A program made the translations under genes and the position numbers. Below the pieces are notes generated by a model. That model saw only the letters and a list, made by a program, of their open reading frames with translations, had not been told where the DNA came from and ran no database searches. A DNA stretch of 64,000 nucleotides from Mesorhizobium sp. (GTDB taxonomy: Bacteria; Pseudomonadota; Alphaproteobacteria; Rhizobiales; Rhizobiaceae), in assembly GCA_004020315.1 (NCBI GenBank), contig SAQG01000012.1, positions 62,001 through 126,000 on the forward strand, written 5' to 3'. Every line of letters begins with the position of its first letter. Within the stretch, counting starts at the first letter, position 1. Below are positions 34,359-45,672 of the stretch, one piece after another.

Positions 34359-35093
34359 ATGAAGAAATTCGCCATCGTGGCCGCTCTGGCGCTCTGGTCG
34401 AGCTCGGCTCTCGCGCAGATTGCCGTCATCGACGGAGCCAATCTCGATGTTGCCCGCAAGAACGCCGATAACACCAACTCCATCATGGAGTCCAACAAGG
34501 ACATTCTGAAGAAGAGCGAGGAGATCCTGCAGGCTCTCAGCGGCAGCCGTGACGGCTCGCTTGGAATCGGACAAACCGGTCTTGCTGGCAATATGTCGAT
34601 TGCCCAGGCGCCGTCCTTCGGATCGATCCTAAACGGTGGCGCGCTGTCGTTTGGAGGCTTGTCGCCCGAAATCCAGAAGATTGCCGGCGCCGTTATCAAT
34701 GGGCTTCAGCTGGTGAAGCAGCTCCAGCAGATCGCTGGCAAAGAGACGAGCGCCGTCAACACGGCCTATGGCGGCGGCGTCAACGTGGCCTCGCTGCTTA
34801 GTGCATTGACGTCGCAGGCGTCACAAGGCGTCACGCAACGAGAACAGTCGTTGCAGTCTGCCAGCGGTCAGATCGGTCAGTCCGACGACGTCAAGGGTTC
34901 GGTCGACCAGAACACGAGAATGCAGCTGGAAAGTGCCCGAGCTGTCAACGAGCTGATCGGTGTTCAGAACGGCGCTGTTGCGGCGCTGAACGAGAAACTG
35001 AAGGCCGATCTTCTTCGCCAGAGTCAGGTGCAGAAGATGATGACGCCGCGCAACGTCAATCCGTTCGCGGACTTCGGCAAGAGCGGAGGTTAG
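34359..35093 (+). CDS. virB5: VirB5-like minor pilin
   Basis: 244 residues with a signal peptide ('FAIVAALALWSSSALAQIAV'). The mature protein is rich in helix ('ANLDVARKNADNTNSIMESN', 'QKIAGAVINGLQLVKQLQQI') and ends with 'QKMMTPRNVNPFADFGKSGG'. This composition and its place between virB4 and virB6 identify the pilus-tip protein VirB5. The N-terminus is shared with the preceding transglycosylase. Confidence 0.85.
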   Translation: MKKFAIVAALALWSSSALAQIAVIDGANLDVARKNADNTNSIMESNKDILKKSEEILQALSGSRDGSLGIGQTGLAGNMSIAQAPSFGSILNGGALSFGGLSPEIQKIAGAVINGLQLVKQLQQIAGKETSAVNTAYGGGVNVASLLSALTSQASQGVTQREQSLQSASGQIGQSDDVKGSVDQNTRMQLESARAVNELIGVQNGAVAALNEKLKADLLRQSQVQKMMTPRNVNPFADFGKSGG

Positions 35094-35097
35094 CTCC

Positions 35098-35280
35098 TTG
35101 CCGCGGGGAATCTTGCGGCTGTGCGTTGTGGCGGGGCTCGGCGTGGTGCTTTTTGGTTGCGCAAGCCGCGAACTGAAAGCGCCGTGTGGACCTCTGGCAT
35201 ATGCCGAAAAGGCCGAATGCGGCCTGCTCAAACCCGTCAATGCCCTGCCGTTCGATAGTATCCTGAAAGAGCATCGATGA
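35098..35280 (+). CDS. Small lipoprotein (VirB7-position)
   Basis: 60 residues from a TTG at 35098 with GGAGG 8 nt upstream. A lipobox ('VVLFGC') ends the signal peptide. The mature peptide 'PCGPLAYAEKAECGLLKPVN' has two Cys. It ends on the virB6 start (ATGA overlap). By size, lipidation and location it is the likely VirB7 counterpart, or an entry-exclusion-like lipoprotein of the kind often found before virB6. Confidence 0.7.
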   Translation: MPRGILRLCVVAGLGVVLFGCASRELKAPCGPLAYAEKAECGLLKPVNALPFDSILKEHR

Positions 35281-36320
35281 ACGGCCTCGCACAAAGCATC
35301 CTTGGTGGCATCGATAATATCGGCGAGGACTTCGTGCGCACCGTCTACATGCAGTTGGGCAATGCCATGGGGAACGTGTTCACCCTCATGCTCACCGTCT
35401 ACATCATTTGGTGGGGCTATTCGATCCTGAGCGGGCGGGAGTCGATTTCGCCGATCGAAGCGGCATACCGGCTTGGCCGCGTCGTCATCATCTACCTGCT
35501 TTTGACCGGATGGGGGACATTCTCCGCGACGATCTATCAGCTTGTGCAAAGCATCCCTGACGAAGTCGGCAAAGTGATCGTCGGCGCCGTGTCGCGCGCG
35601 ACGGGCAACCAGCTCAGCGACCAGGCGGCAATTCCAGCACTTATCGACAACCTTTACCAGGGCGCGCAAGACGTCGCCAACCAGGTCTATAGCGGGTCCT
35701 TCTATGACATTTTCGGTGCGCTGCTGTCGCTGCTTGTCTTGCTTTCGGCCATTGTCTTCGCAGCCCTTGCCATCGCCGCGATCATCGCGGCCAAAGTGAT
35801 GCTTTTCATCACGCTGGCCTTGGCGCCGCTGTGGATAGTTCTCTGGCTTTATCGCTGGTCCTCACGCATGAGCGAAGGGTTCATTTCGCTCACCACCTTT
35901 CTGATGATTCAGCAGGTGCTGATCTACGGCTTTCTCGGCTTCTATTTCTCGCTGGTCAACGCGGCGCTGAATACCGCCACTTCAGGCGGAGCGACAATTG
36001 ACAACAAAATGTCGCTGGTGCTGCCACTCGTTCTGGTGACGATTATCGGCATCTACGTCCTGATGCAGATACCGTCGATTGCCTCCATCCTGAACGGCGG
36101 CGGCTACTTAAGTACTGTGGGAGCTTACAACCCCTACAGGAACTTCGGCCGGAACGCAGTGCGCTACTCCGGTGCTCGATGGGCCGTAGACCGCGCCGCC
36201 CGAGGCGCCCAGCAATTCGCCGCAAACCAGTTCCGACGCATGCGCAAGGCGAGGATGGAAGACGCAAGCAGGTCCGCCATCCAGCAGGCCGCGCGCGATA
36301 ACTCACGGCCCCTCGCCTAA
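35277..36320 (+). CDS. virB6: VirB6-like polytopic inner-membrane protein
   Basis: 347 residues with at least five membrane segments, for example 'FTLMLTVYIIWWGYSILSG' and 'LLSLLVLLSAIVFAALAIAA'. The conserved VirB6 region is 'KVMLFITLALAPLWIVLWLY'. The C-terminal tail is basic and cytosolic ('QQFAANQFRRMRKARMED'). It forms part of the inner-membrane channel. Confidence 0.9.
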   Translation: MNGLAQSILGGIDNIGEDFVRTVYMQLGNAMGNVFTLMLTVYIIWWGYSILSGRESISPIEAAYRLGRVVIIYLLLTGWGTFSATIYQLVQSIPDEVGKVIVGAVSRATGNQLSDQAAIPALIDNLYQGAQDVANQVYSGSFYDIFGALLSLLVLLSAIVFAALAIAAIIAAKVMLFITLALAPLWIVLWLYRWSSRMSEGFISLTTFLMIQQVLIYGFLGFYFSLVNAALNTATSGGATIDNKMSLVLPLVLVTIIGIYVLMQIPSIASILNGGGYLSTVGAYNPYRNFGRNAVRYSGARWAVDRAARGAQQFAANQFRRMRKARMEDASRSAIQQAARDNSRPLA

Positions 36321-36335
36321 CGAGGAAATAATAGA

Positions 36336-37055
36336 ATGTCAGATCCAGTGGCAACGACCGCGGGCAGCGGCAAACAGCTTGTCGATAAACGCTACTATGT
36401 GGCGGGGGCGACCTGGGAGGACGACACCCATCGGTCAATGCGGCGGTCGCGCACCTTGGCGTGGATCGTCAGCAGCGTCTCCGCCCTGGTGGCGGTCCTA
36501 TCCTTGGTGGCGCTGGTCATGATCCTGCCGCTGCGGCAATTCGAGCCGTATGTCGTCGAGGTCGACAAATCCACCGGCTACCTTGAGATCGCACGCGCGC
36601 TTAAACCCGGAGATTTGTCGCAGAACGAAGCCGTAACCGCGGCGAACCTGGTGCGCTACATTCGCGCGCGGGAAACCTATGACCCGCGCGAGCTGAAACA
36701 GAATTACGACCTGGCGCAGCTCTATTCGACCGGCGCTGCATCCCAGGATTTGACATGGCTCTTTACGCCGGCAAACCCACAATCGCTGGACAAGATCTTC
36801 GGCCGCAATGTCAGTGTCTCGGTTGAGATCAAGTCGGTCTCCCTGCTCAATCGCAACACCGCCTCGGTGCGCTTTGCCACGGCCACGCGACGCGATAATT
36901 CCACCACCACCGACAATTGGGTAGCGGTGATAAAATTCCGCTACACCTCAACCCCACTCAAGAACGAGTGGCGTTTCGACAACCCGTTGGGGTTTCAGGT
37001 CACGGATTACCGCCGCGACCAGGAATCGGCGCCGACCGCGGGAAACCTGCAATGA
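36336..37055 (+). CDS. virB8: VirB8-like bitopic assembly factor
   Basis: 239 residues: a short cytosolic start, one membrane helix ('[20 protein letters not shown]'), and a periplasmic NTF2-like domain with '[19 protein letters not shown]', '[20 protein letters not shown]' and '[20 protein letters not shown]'. These are standard VirB8 landmarks. The stop overlaps the virB9 start. Confidence 0.92.
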   Translation: MSDPVATTAGSGKQLVDKRYYVAGATWEDDTHRSMRRSRTLAWIVSSVSALVAVLSLVALVMILPLRQFEPYVVEVDKSTGYLEIARALKPGDLSQNEAVTAANLVRYIRARETYDPRELKQNYDLAQLYSTGAASQDLTWLFTPANPQSLDKIFGRNVSVSVEIKSVSLLNRNTASVRFATATRRDNSTTTDNWVAVIKFRYTSTPLKNEWRFDNPLGFQVTDYRRDQESAPTAGNLQ

Positions 37056-37852
37056 GCCGGAGTCTGAGCCTCGCTCTGTCGGCCGTCCTTCTTCTCGGTA
37101 TCGCCCACGGGGCGGCCGCACGTGACACTCGCATCCGATATGTGACCTTCAACAACGACGACGTGACGACAGTGCGCGCGGCTGTCGGCATTTCAACGAT
37201 GGTCGAACTCAGTCCGACAGAAATTATCGAGACCGTCTCGGCTGGTGACACGAAAGGCTGGTCGATTGTTCCCAAGCGTGGGTCACGGTTCCTGTTCGTC
37301 AAGCCGCTGGAGCGCGATGCATGGACCAACGTTAACGTCGTCACCAACCGGCGCGTTTATTCGCTTCTGCTTCAGGCAACCGACAATGACCGCGACCGCG
37401 CGTCCTTCCAGGTGCGCTTCAAGTACCCGGACGAGGACGTCAACGCCCGCTTGCTCTCGCAGGCGACAGCGAGCGCCGCCGATCCGGATTTGAAAAACCT
37501 GAACTATGCCGATATCAATTACGACTACGCCTACAAAGGCGACGACGGCCTGAAACCGCGCACCGTCTTCGATGACGGCACGAAAGTGTTCCTGGAATTC
37601 AAGGGCGACATTCCCGCGATTTTCGTTGTCGACGACAAGCGCCATGAAACGCTGGTCAATGTCCGCACTCAAGGCAAATACACCATCATCGACAAGGTAG
37701 CGCGCCAATTCACATTGCGAGCCGATGGCAAGACGCTCTGCCTGTATAACCGGGCCCGGCCCAGCACTGTCGATCCGGTGGAGCAAATCTACGGCCCCAC
37801 CAAACTTCAGAGCGGTTCCACCCTGTTTGGACTGAGTGGAGAACAGCGGTGA
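37052..37852 (+). CDS. virB9: VirB9-like outer-membrane complex protein
   Basis: 266 residues. The ATG at 37052 overlaps the virB8 stop and opens a signal peptide ('[20 protein letters not shown]'). The N-terminal domain has '[20 protein letters not shown]' and '[16 protein letters not shown]'. The C-terminal VirB9/CagX domain has '[17 protein letters not shown]' and '[20 protein letters not shown]'. It pairs with VirB7 and VirB10 in the outer core. Confidence 0.93.
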   Translation: MSRSLSLALSAVLLLGIAHGAAARDTRIRYVTFNNDDVTTVRAAVGISTMVELSPTEIIETVSAGDTKGWSIVPKRGSRFLFVKPLERDAWTNVNVVTNRRVYSLLLQATDNDRDRASFQVRFKYPDEDVNARLLSQATASAADPDLKNLNYADINYDYAYKGDDGLKPRTVFDDGTKVFLEFKGDIPAIFVVDDKRHETLVNVRTQGKYTIIDKVARQFTLRADGKTLCLYNRARPSTVDPVEQIYGPTKLQSGSTLFGLSGEQR

Positions 37853-39312
37853 GTCAGATCGACTATGATCAGCTGGACGGAAGCCCGGCTGTCGCCCGCC
37901 GAGGCGCCGGCGCGGGCACCAAGATCGCAATGGCTGGACTTGGCCTCGTCCTCGTGGGCGCGCTGGTTTGGCTCAATTGGCCTCGGGAGCCGATATCGCG
38001 CGATCTTCGCAGCGATGGCGAGGAAAACTTCAACCCGCCGGAGTTTCGCCCGCCGGCGTTGAACGAGCCGCCTCAACCTGCTGACGGCACGATCGACCAG
38101 ATCGTGGTGCCGCCCCCGTCCGAAGACAAGAACAAAGCGCAACAGGCTGATAATGTCGATCAGACCGTCCAGGAGGGTGCGGATCTTGATGCGCAACGGC
38201 GGGCGCTGGAAGCGCAAATGGCTGCCGAGGAAGCTCGTCGCAAGGCCGCGGAAGAAGAAGCCCGGCGCAAGGCAGCGGCCGAGGAAGAGGCTCGCAGCAA
38301 GGCGGAGGCGGCCGAGCGCGAAAAAGCGGTATGGGAACGCCTGCGGTCAAACCAGATGGTGACGAATGATGAAACGAGCTCGACAGCCAATGCCTCTGAA
38401 CCCGGACAGGCTGAGATCGCTCCTGACGGCCAGATCGTTCCCGTGCCCGGCGCCGACAGCGATCCCAACAAGGCGTTTCTGGCACAGTCCGAGGCCAGTT
38501 CCACCGGCATCGCGAAGGCACGGATTTTCCGGCGGACCGATGCGCTGATTCCAGAGGGCACGGTGATCCGCGGTTATCTGGAAACCGCAATCAACACGGA
38601 CCTACCGGGCGCTGTGCGCGCGGTCATTCGTGAAGATGTGTTTTCACTCGATGGCAGGCGGGTTCTCATCCCGAAGGGCTCGCGCCTGACCGGGGAGTAT
38701 CGCTCCGGGTTAGCTCGCGGCCAGAAGCGTGTTTTCATCGTCTGGAACCGCGTCATCCGCTCGGACGGCATTTCCGTCGACATCAAGTCGCCCGGAGCGG
38801 ATGCGCTTGGTCGTGGCGGCATGGCGGGTCGCGTCGACACGCACTGGCTGGAACGCTACGGCAACGCCATCATGCTGTCGGTGGTTGGTGGCGTCTCTGA
38901 ATATTTGTCGTCGCTCGCCGACAGCGGCCATGACGGGCAGCAGCGTCAGGTGACGACAATCGACCCCGTGACAGGGGAAACCACAACCGTGACGTATGGC
39001 GGTAATGGGTCGCAGCGCGATGCGCGCAGCATCGCGTTCGACAAGTCGTCGACTGCCCTGCAGCAACTCGCGCAAGAGGCGTTCCGCGACACGCAGAACA
39101 TCGCCCCGACGGTCTATGTCGATCAGGGCACGTCAGTCGTGGTTTTGGTCCGCCGCGATCTGGACTTTTCCGATCTGTATGCCGATCCAGTGCAACAGGA
39201 ACTGGCACGGCTAAGGGCTGGCGGCAGGCCGAGAGAGGCGATCGACCCGACGCCGCTCTTTTCGACGCCCAAGGATCATTATTATCCTGGCTACGGGAAC
39301 CCGGTGAAATGA
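37849..39312 (+). CDS. virB10: VirB10-like core protein
   Basis: 487 residues from a GTG at 37849 (GTGA overlap with virB9). One N-terminal membrane helix ('[19 protein letters not shown]'), a Pro-rich stretch, then an Ala/Glu/Lys/Arg coiled coil (about residues 115-165). The C-terminal TrbI/VirB10 domain carries '[18 protein letters not shown]', '[19 protein letters not shown]' and '[13 protein letters not shown]'. It spans both membranes and senses ATPase activity. Confidence 0.93.
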   Translation: MSQIDYDQLDGSPAVARRGAGAGTKIAMAGLGLVLVGALVWLNWPREPISRDLRSDGEENFNPPEFRPPALNEPPQPADGTIDQIVVPPPSEDKNKAQQADNVDQTVQEGADLDAQRRALEAQMAAEEARRKAAEEEARRKAAAEEEARSKAEAAEREKAVWERLRSNQMVTNDETSSTANASEPGQAEIAPDGQIVPVPGADSDPNKAFLAQSEASSTGIAKARIFRRTDALIPEGTVIRGYLETAINTDLPGAVRAVIREDVFSLDGRRVLIPKGSRLTGEYRSGLARGQKRVFIVWNRVIRSDGISVDIKSPGADALGRGGMAGRVDTHWLERYGNAIMLSVVGGVSEYLSSLADSGHDGQQRQVTTIDPVTGETTTVTYGGNGSQRDARSIAFDKSSTALQQLAQEAFRDTQNIAPTVYVDQGTSVVVLVRRDLDFSDLYADPVQQELARLRAGGRPREAIDPTPLFSTPKDHYYPGYGNPVK

Positions 39313-40334
39313 ACGCGGTGCATCCCCTCCCCGATCCATGGGCGAGAGCGCCGGTCCTGCGCGCTCATTTGGAGCCGATCTGGCCCTATTTGCAGGAAGA
39401 AGCGGTTTCCGAAATCGCGATCAACAAGCCGGGGGAACTGTTCATCGAACGGCTGGGCGCGAAGGAAATGGAGCACGTGGTCAGGCGCGACGTCACGCCC
39501 GGTTGGATCCGCAACGTCGCAACCGGCGTGGCCTCGGCGACAAATCAGGTCATCAACGAAGAGAGGCCGGTGCTGTCGGGCGCCCTCCCTTCCGGCGAGC
39601 GCATCCAGTGCATCCTGCCGCCTGCTGCCCCCGATGGCGGCGCTATCTCTATTCGCAGGCAGGTCATCATGGATATGACCCTCGATGACTATAAGGACAT
39701 CGGTGCATTCGAGAACACCGCGATGGGCAGCGGTCTTGCGTTGTCGCCCGAAGAAACACGGCTGGTGGAGATGTTGCACGACACCTCGCCCATGGAGTTC
39801 TTGCAGTATGCAGTGCGCAACCGCATCTCGATCGTCGTTTCGGGCGGCACGTCGACCGGCAAGACGACATTCTTGAATGCGCTCCTGAAGGAGATCCCCG
39901 ACTACGAGCGGCTCATCACGATCGAGGACACACGCGAACTGAAGCCGCCCGTGTCCAACAGTGTCGCCCTGATTGCCTCGAAGGGCGATCAGGGTCTTGC
40001 GAAAGTCTCCGCGCAACAGCTGCTTGAGGCTGCCCTGCGCATGCGGCCAGACCGCCTGCTGCTCGGCGAACTGCGCGGCGCTGAAACCTTTGCCTTCCTC
40101 CAGGCCATCAACACCGGTCATCCGGGTTCGCTCACGACCGTCCACGCCAATTCCGCACGGTCCGCGTACGAGCGGCTCGCGCTCATGGTCATTCAGGGCT
40201 CCTCGGGGCTCTCGCGAAGCGAGATCCTCGACTACCTGCGGGAGGTCGTCCCGGTCGTTGTCCAGATGGTGCGGACCGAACGCGGTCAACGCGGCATCAG
40301 CGAGATAAAGTTCACCAAGGCGGAGACAATCTAG
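39309..40334 (+). CDS. virB11: VirB11-like hexameric ATPase
   Basis: 341 residues; ATGA overlap with virB10. N-terminal domain 'EEAVSEIAINKPGELFIERL', Walker A GGTSTGKT at about 179-186, Asp box 'RLITIEDTRELKPP', Walker B 'RPDRLLLGELRGAETFAFLQ' and His box 'TGHPGSLTTVHANSARSAYE'. All catalytic elements are intact. It switches the T4SS between pilus building and DNA transfer. Confidence 0.95.
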   Translation: MNAVHPLPDPWARAPVLRAHLEPIWPYLQEEAVSEIAINKPGELFIERLGAKEMEHVVRRDVTPGWIRNVATGVASATNQVINEERPVLSGALPSGERIQCILPPAAPDGGAISIRRQVIMDMTLDDYKDIGAFENTAMGSGLALSPEETRLVEMLHDTSPMEFLQYAVRNRISIVVSGGTSTGKTTFLNALLKEIPDYERLITIEDTRELKPPVSNSVALIASKGDQGLAKVSAQQLLEAALRMRPDRLLLGELRGAETFAFLQAINTGHPGSLTTVHANSARSAYERLALMVIQGSSGLSRSEILDYLREVVPVVVQMVRTERGQRGISEIKFTKAETI

Positions 40335-40344
40335 CGGGGACCCG

Positions 40345-42498
40345 ATGCAGAAAATCGCAACGGCAATCTTCATGGTGCTCATGGGAATGGCTTTGGGCGC
40401 CCTGCTTTTCACGGTCGCCTATGCGGCGACGGATTGGGTCAGGACTGGCTCGCATGTCCTCTTTGACCAGTTGAACGCCAATCCAGTGCCGGTCATGCAT
40501 TTGGCCTTGGCGGACGTGGCGGCGAGGGATTTCGGGCGGGTGCAATACGCCCTTGCCGCCGGTTTTGTCGGTTTCTTGTCGCCCCTGCTCGGCGTCTTCT
40601 TGATGCGGCCGAAGACGCGCAACGATTCGCGCTTCATGACCATGCGCGATATATCCAAAGCAAGGTTGACCAAGGCCGGTGGTGTCTTCATCGGCCGCGC
40701 CGGCGGCAAGCTGGCCGAGGTTTTCAGGCCGCATCGCGACCCGCGCACCGGCAAAATCAGCCTCACTCGCCCGAAACTGATCGGCGGCAGAAAACTATGG
40801 GTGGATGGCGATGACGTGGGTGGCTTTGTCATCGGACCGCCGCGTTCCGGCAAAGGTGCTTCGATCATCATCCCGAATGCGTTGGTCTGGCCGCATTCGC
40901 TGGTCGTCCTCGATCTTCGTGGTGAAACCTACGCCGCGACTGCCGGCTACCGGTCGACCGTGAGCCAGGTTGTGCGCTTCGCGCCTGCCGACCCGGACGG
41001 CAAAACGGCCTGCTACAACCCGATGGATTTCATCTCGTTGGATTCGGCGCAACGCGATATCGATCTGCGCAACATCGCCGCGGCGCTTTTCCCGCGGCCG
41101 CCCTCAAATGCAGACCCTTATTGGGTCAACGACGCCCGGCTTCTGTTCACCGGCATCGCTTCCTATGTGATGGAATCGCCATCGGTTCCGAACGAGAAAA
41201 AGACCTTCGCAACCATTCTGGAGATCATGAACGGCGCGGAGCAGCCGCTCCTGGAATTCATCGGCTCGCTGCGGCAGGAGCGCCGGAGCGAATGCTCGCA
41301 TTTCACGCTGCAAACCCTGTTGCCTTACTTCGATATGTCCGAGCGGCAGTTTTCCGGTATCTATGCTGGCGTGCGAACCGGCATGGCGCCGTTTCTCAAC
41401 GAACGCCTCATGCGGGCCACCTCGCGCAGCACCTTCGACATTCGCAAGCTCAAGCGCGACCGCATCTCCCTTTATCTGGACGTGCGGCGCGAGCAGATCG
41501 CATCTCTCGGTCCCTTATTTAACGTTCTCATCACACAGATGATGAACTTCATGTCGGAAAGCTTGCCGCGTCCGAACGAGCATCAAGTGCTGGTGCTGTT
41601 GGATGAATTCCAGAACCTCGGCAAGCTTGAGAAGGTAACCGAAATGGCGAGCGTCCTGGGCGGCAACGGGGTGCCAATGTGGTTTTTTGTCCAATCGCTG
41701 AAGGCAGTGGATGAGATCTATCGCGAGGAAGGGCGCAAGACGCTCATCAACGCCGCGCGCGTCCAGATCTTTTTCGGCGCGCAGGACGCTGATGATCTAC
41801 GCTATGTCTCCGAGCAACTGGGCGAGACGTCCGAAATGCAAAAGGATGTGACGCGTACCAAGGCAACTTTGTTCGACACCTATTACACGCGCTCGGTCCA
41901 CAGTAAGGAAGTGCGTCGGCCACTGAGGCGACCAGACGAAATCCGCACTTTGGACAAAAACAAGGTGCTCATCCTGCCGCGCGGTCAATTGCCGATTCTC
42001 GGCACGCGAAACTTCTACTTCGCCGACGCCAAGCTCGCCCAACGTGCTTTCATGCCACTGCCGGCATCAATGGATGGTGCCCGCCCGAAAAGCCCTGCGG
42101 CTATCTCTTCTCAATCGGCTGCCTCGCGTTCGCTTCCTCCGATTTCGCCGCCAGCACCAACATACCGCTCGGGCATGGCTGACCAGCGCCTACGGCGCGG
42201 CGCCACCTTTGCTGCAAAAACTGGGCGTACGGCGTCGCCTCCACCGCGCCGGCTGACGATCACCAACGATCACCAGGGAACGACTGCTGTCACAGCAATG
42301 CTGCGCCCTGCCACCGTAGATTTTTCTGCCTTGGCGGCCAGAGCGGCAACAACACGCATAGCGCCCGAAAAAGAGGCGGCGGTGGCGGCAATCCTCGACA
42401 AGGTGCGGTCGTTCCGCGCCCACGCAACCGACACTGAGGCGTTTGACCGCAATTTGAGCGTCGTCGAGGACATCTTGCCTGATGCGCTCGACGGATGA
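40345..42498 (+). CDS. virD4: VirD4/TraG coupling protein
   Basis: 717 residues. Two N-terminal membrane helices ('IFMVLMGMALGALLFTVAYA' and the segment near 70-85), then Walker A GPPRSGKG at 164-171, 'HSLVVLDLRGETYAATAGYR', Walker B 'VLVLLDEFQNLGKLEKVTEM' and 'FVQSLKAVDEIYREEGRKTL'. It links the relaxosome to the channel. The last about 150 residues are Ala/Pro-rich and variable, probably the relaxase-specific tail. It follows virB11 by 10 bp in the same operon. Confidence 0.94.
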   Translation: MQKIATAIFMVLMGMALGALLFTVAYAATDWVRTGSHVLFDQLNANPVPVMHLALADVAARDFGRVQYALAAGFVGFLSPLLGVFLMRPKTRNDSRFMTMRDISKARLTKAGGVFIGRAGGKLAEVFRPHRDPRTGKISLTRPKLIGGRKLWVDGDDVGGFVIGPPRSGKGASIIIPNALVWPHSLVVLDLRGETYAATAGYRSTVSQVVRFAPADPDGKTACYNPMDFISLDSAQRDIDLRNIAAALFPRPPSNADPYWVNDARLLFTGIASYVMESPSVPNEKKTFATILEIMNGAEQPLLEFIGSLRQERRSECSHFTLQTLLPYFDMSERQFSGIYAGVRTGMAPFLNERLMRATSRSTFDIRKLKRDRISLYLDVRREQIASLGPLFNVLITQMMNFMSESLPRPNEHQVLVLLDEFQNLGKLEKVTEMASVLGGNGVPMWFFVQSLKAVDEIYREEGRKTLINAARVQIFFGAQDADDLRYVSEQLGETSEMQKDVTRTKATLFDTYYTRSVHSKEVRRPLRRPDEIRTLDKNKVLILPRGQLPILGTRNFYFADAKLAQRAFMPLPASMDGARPKSPAAISSQSAASRSLPPISPPAPTYRSGMADQRLRRGATFAAKTGRTASPPPRRLTITNDHQGTTAVTAMLRPATVDFSALAARAATTRIAPEKEAAVAAILDKVRSFRAHATDTEAFDRNLSVVEDILPDALDG

Positions 42499-42502
42499 AC
42501 TT

Positions 42503-42540
42503 CGTAATGACATTGACATTACGCAGCGCTGTGCTAGATG
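42503..42540 (+). promoter_or_regulatory. Promoter and operator of the first TacAT module
   Basis: CGTAATG (42503-42509) and CATTACG (42517-42523) form an inverted repeat that covers a -35 box TTGACA (42513-42518). A -10 like TAGATG is at 42535-42540 (16-nt spacer). Overlap of operator and -35 fits autorepression by the antitoxin encoded at 42562. Confidence 0.65.
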
Positions 42541-42561
42541 AAGCTATAGGAGATCCTAGCC

Positions 42562-43340
<779 letters not shown>

Positions 43341-43500
43341 CAAAGGCCGTATGCACGCATGACGGCGTGAGCGGATTCTAACCAACATCCACGGCAGCGA
43401 GGTCCCATGGCCGCTTAGGACATGAGCTGGCAAAGCCTCGAATGGGCGGGGAACATTTCGCTATCAGCGCCAGCCGCTGAACAAATCAGTACGACCTTCT

Positions 43501-45672
43501 TCAACGCTCGTAGTCGTTCTCGTTTGAGCGCTGGGTCTTGCGGTTCAGTTCTTCCGCCTCACGCGTCTTCTGCTTGTCGGCGTCTTGCTTGGCCTTCGTC
43601 TGCCCAGCGCCGGCGCGCGGCGTCTCTGGCTGGCGGGGATCGTCTCGCGCGGGAAGATCTCGACCTCGCCCCTCGCGCTCGGGGAGAGGCTCGCCGCCGC
43701 TGCCACCGCCGCGCCGCTGCTGCTGGCGCTCGAATTGCAGCCGCGCCAGCCGGTCGTGCATCTTGTCGTTGACCTCCTCGCGATACTGTTCGAACGGCGC
43801 TTGCTGAGCTGGCGGCAGCGTCTCGCGCATGTTGTCGAATGCTTGATTGACGCGGGCCATCTGACGCCGCATTTCAAGGGGGGTCTGCGCCATGTCCAAA
43901 TCTCCTATCAGTGCGTTCAACTCTCTCATACCGAGATGGGACAGGAAAGACGTTTGCGCCGGCTGGTCGGCTCCGCGCTGCGCGGCAGGTCGTGCCGGTC
44001 CCTCCACCGCTCGATGGCGTTGGAGCTGACGAATGGTGTTGCCAATCGACTCGGCCGCTGTAAGCGCCTGGCCCACCACGCCAACCGCGCGCATCGCTGT
44101 CACGGTCTTTTGCCACGCGGTCGCGATTGCGTCACCGTTCACGACAAGCGCCTGCTGATCGATCCGGCGCTGCCGTTTGGCCTCAACCCGCTCGATCGTC
44201 TTTGCGCTGACTTGATAGCGAGGATCACGCTTGGCCCGGCTATAAGCCCCGGCATGCTCCTTGGTGAAGGGCCGCGTCATCGCGTGATCCATCCGCCGCG
44301 TCGCGACCATCGCAATGCCGTTCTCGCGTGCTTTCTCCGCAAACGTCTCGCGCCAGGCAACGAGATCTGGCTTGTAGAATTTCAGCCGCTCACCGTCGGC
44401 TGACCGTGCCTGCACCATCGCATGGACATGAACATGCTTCGTATCCTTGTGATGCGCCAGGACGAATTTGTATCCCGGCGCGCGCTCCTCGAGCACGGCA
44501 CGCGCCGCAGCCATGACGGCGTTGGCGTCAGTGCCGGCCCTCGCCGAAAAAAGCAGGTGATAGGCATTGCGGCGCTCGCGGCCTGAAAGCTGGGGACGCC
44601 ATTGTTCATAGACCGACGCCGCTGCCTTGGCGGGATTCTTCATCCCCCGAACTGGTTCGCCATTCGCATGACGGACTTGCCTGTGGGCGCGGATGAATTT
44701 CTGTAGGAAATACTTCGCCTTGCGTTCATGGCCGACGGCAGCGATCACCTCGGCTGTGGCCGCAACGCCGGACGCAGCCATACCCTCGCACAACCGCGCC
44801 TCTATTTTGTCGAGCGCCTTGCTGCGTGAATTCTCCCGGCCGCCGGCAAGCACCTTGGCAAGCGGTCCCGCGCGTTCATCGGTGTGCGCGTAGACCTCCA
44901 CGATCCGGCCGTCGCGTGCATAGACGAATGGCTGCGACCCAAATGCCCTGTTCAGCGCCTCGCTTAGATCTGGTTCAGTGACGTCGCCGGCCAGCTCGAA
45001 ACGCACCTCGATAAAATTCGTGTTTTCCAGCGGCGGTTCGAACGTTTCGCAAAACGTCTCCAGGAACGCTTTGCGCGCAGCGCCCGTCGCGAGAACCTGG
45101 CCGTCCTCGTCGAAAATCTCGATATCGTGCTTCTCGCCCTTTTCGTCCTCTCGCCTGCCGATATAGTTGAGCAAGCGCGACGCAGCCTCCTTGGTCGATG
45201 GCGGATTGGGCATCACCTTGAAAACGGCAGGCTGCGCGCCCGCAGCATAGCCGGCTCGCGCCGCCACTGCTCGAGCCTGATAAGCGGCCCGCGCCGGCCT
45301 TCCTGCGCCGGCCTGGCGACCGGCGCCACGCCCGCCGCGCTCCCCACGGCCACCACCGCCGCGCCGCTTCCAGTCCTCCTCCTCTTCCGGCTGGAAACCG
45401 GCGAGAGTAGCGGTATAGACCATGATCGGCGCGCTGGCGGGCTTTGCCGAATGCACCGGCGCCGCGGCCCTCGGACCCCCACTCAATGTCGACCGCCGAT
45501 GAGATGCGCCTGCAGCAGTGCCCTCATCACCCTTCAGCGACTGGAACGCGCCGACCTCGCGGCGAGCGCCCGCTGCAGCCTTGTCTTCGTCCAGGTCCTC
45601 ACGCTGCATGATCAATGCGCCCTGCAGATAGCGCTCGATTTCGGCGGCGTATCCGGCAAGGCGGCGGCTCAT
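43501..45672 (-). CDS. MOBP-type relaxase (VirD2/TraI-like)
   Basis: 723 residues. The three-His metal motif is 'HHKDTKHVHVHAMV' at about 407-420, preceded by the conserved block 'AYHLLFSARAGTDANAVMAA' and 'LEERAPGYKFVLA'. The N-terminal about 150 residues are Gly/Arg-rich and low-complexity; the C-terminal about 300 are helical, ending in a charged tail that may act as the T4SS signal ('RKTQRSNENDYER'). The catalytic Tyr is not assigned with certainty. It would cleave at the nic site near 46157. The start overlaps the mobC-like gene (ATGA). Confidence 0.9.
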   Translation of the reverse strand: MSRRLAGYAAEIERYLQGALIMQREDLDEDKAAAGARREVGAFQSLKGDEGTAAGASHRRSTLSGGPRAAAPVHSAKPASAPIMVYTATLAGFQPEEEEDWKRRGGGGRGERGGRGAGRQAGAGRPARAAYQARAVAARAGYAAGAQPAVFKVMPNPPSTKEAASRLLNYIGRREDEKGEKHDIEIFDEDGQVLATGAARKAFLETFCETFEPPLENTNFIEVRFELAGDVTEPDLSEALNRAFGSQPFVYARDGRIVEVYAHTDERAGPLAKVLAGGRENSRSKALDKIEARLCEGMAASGVAATAEVIAAVGHERKAKYFLQKFIRAHRQVRHANGEPVRGMKNPAKAAASVYEQWRPQLSGRERRNAYHLLFSARAGTDANAVMAAARAVLEERAPGYKFVLAHHKDTKHVHVHAMVQARSADGERLKFYKPDLVAWRETFAEKARENGIAMVATRRMDHAMTRPFTKEHAGAYSRAKRDPRYQVSAKTIERVEAKRQRRIDQQALVVNGDAIATAWQKTVTAMRAVGVVGQALTAAESIGNTIRQLQRHRAVEGPARPAAQRGADQPAQTSFLSHLGMRELNALIGDLDMAQTPLEMRRQMARVNQAFDNMRETLPPAQQAPFEQYREEVNDKMHDRLARLQFERQQQRRGGGSGGEPLPEREGRGRDLPARDDPRQPETPRAGAGQTKAKQDADKQKTREAEELNRKTQRSNENDYER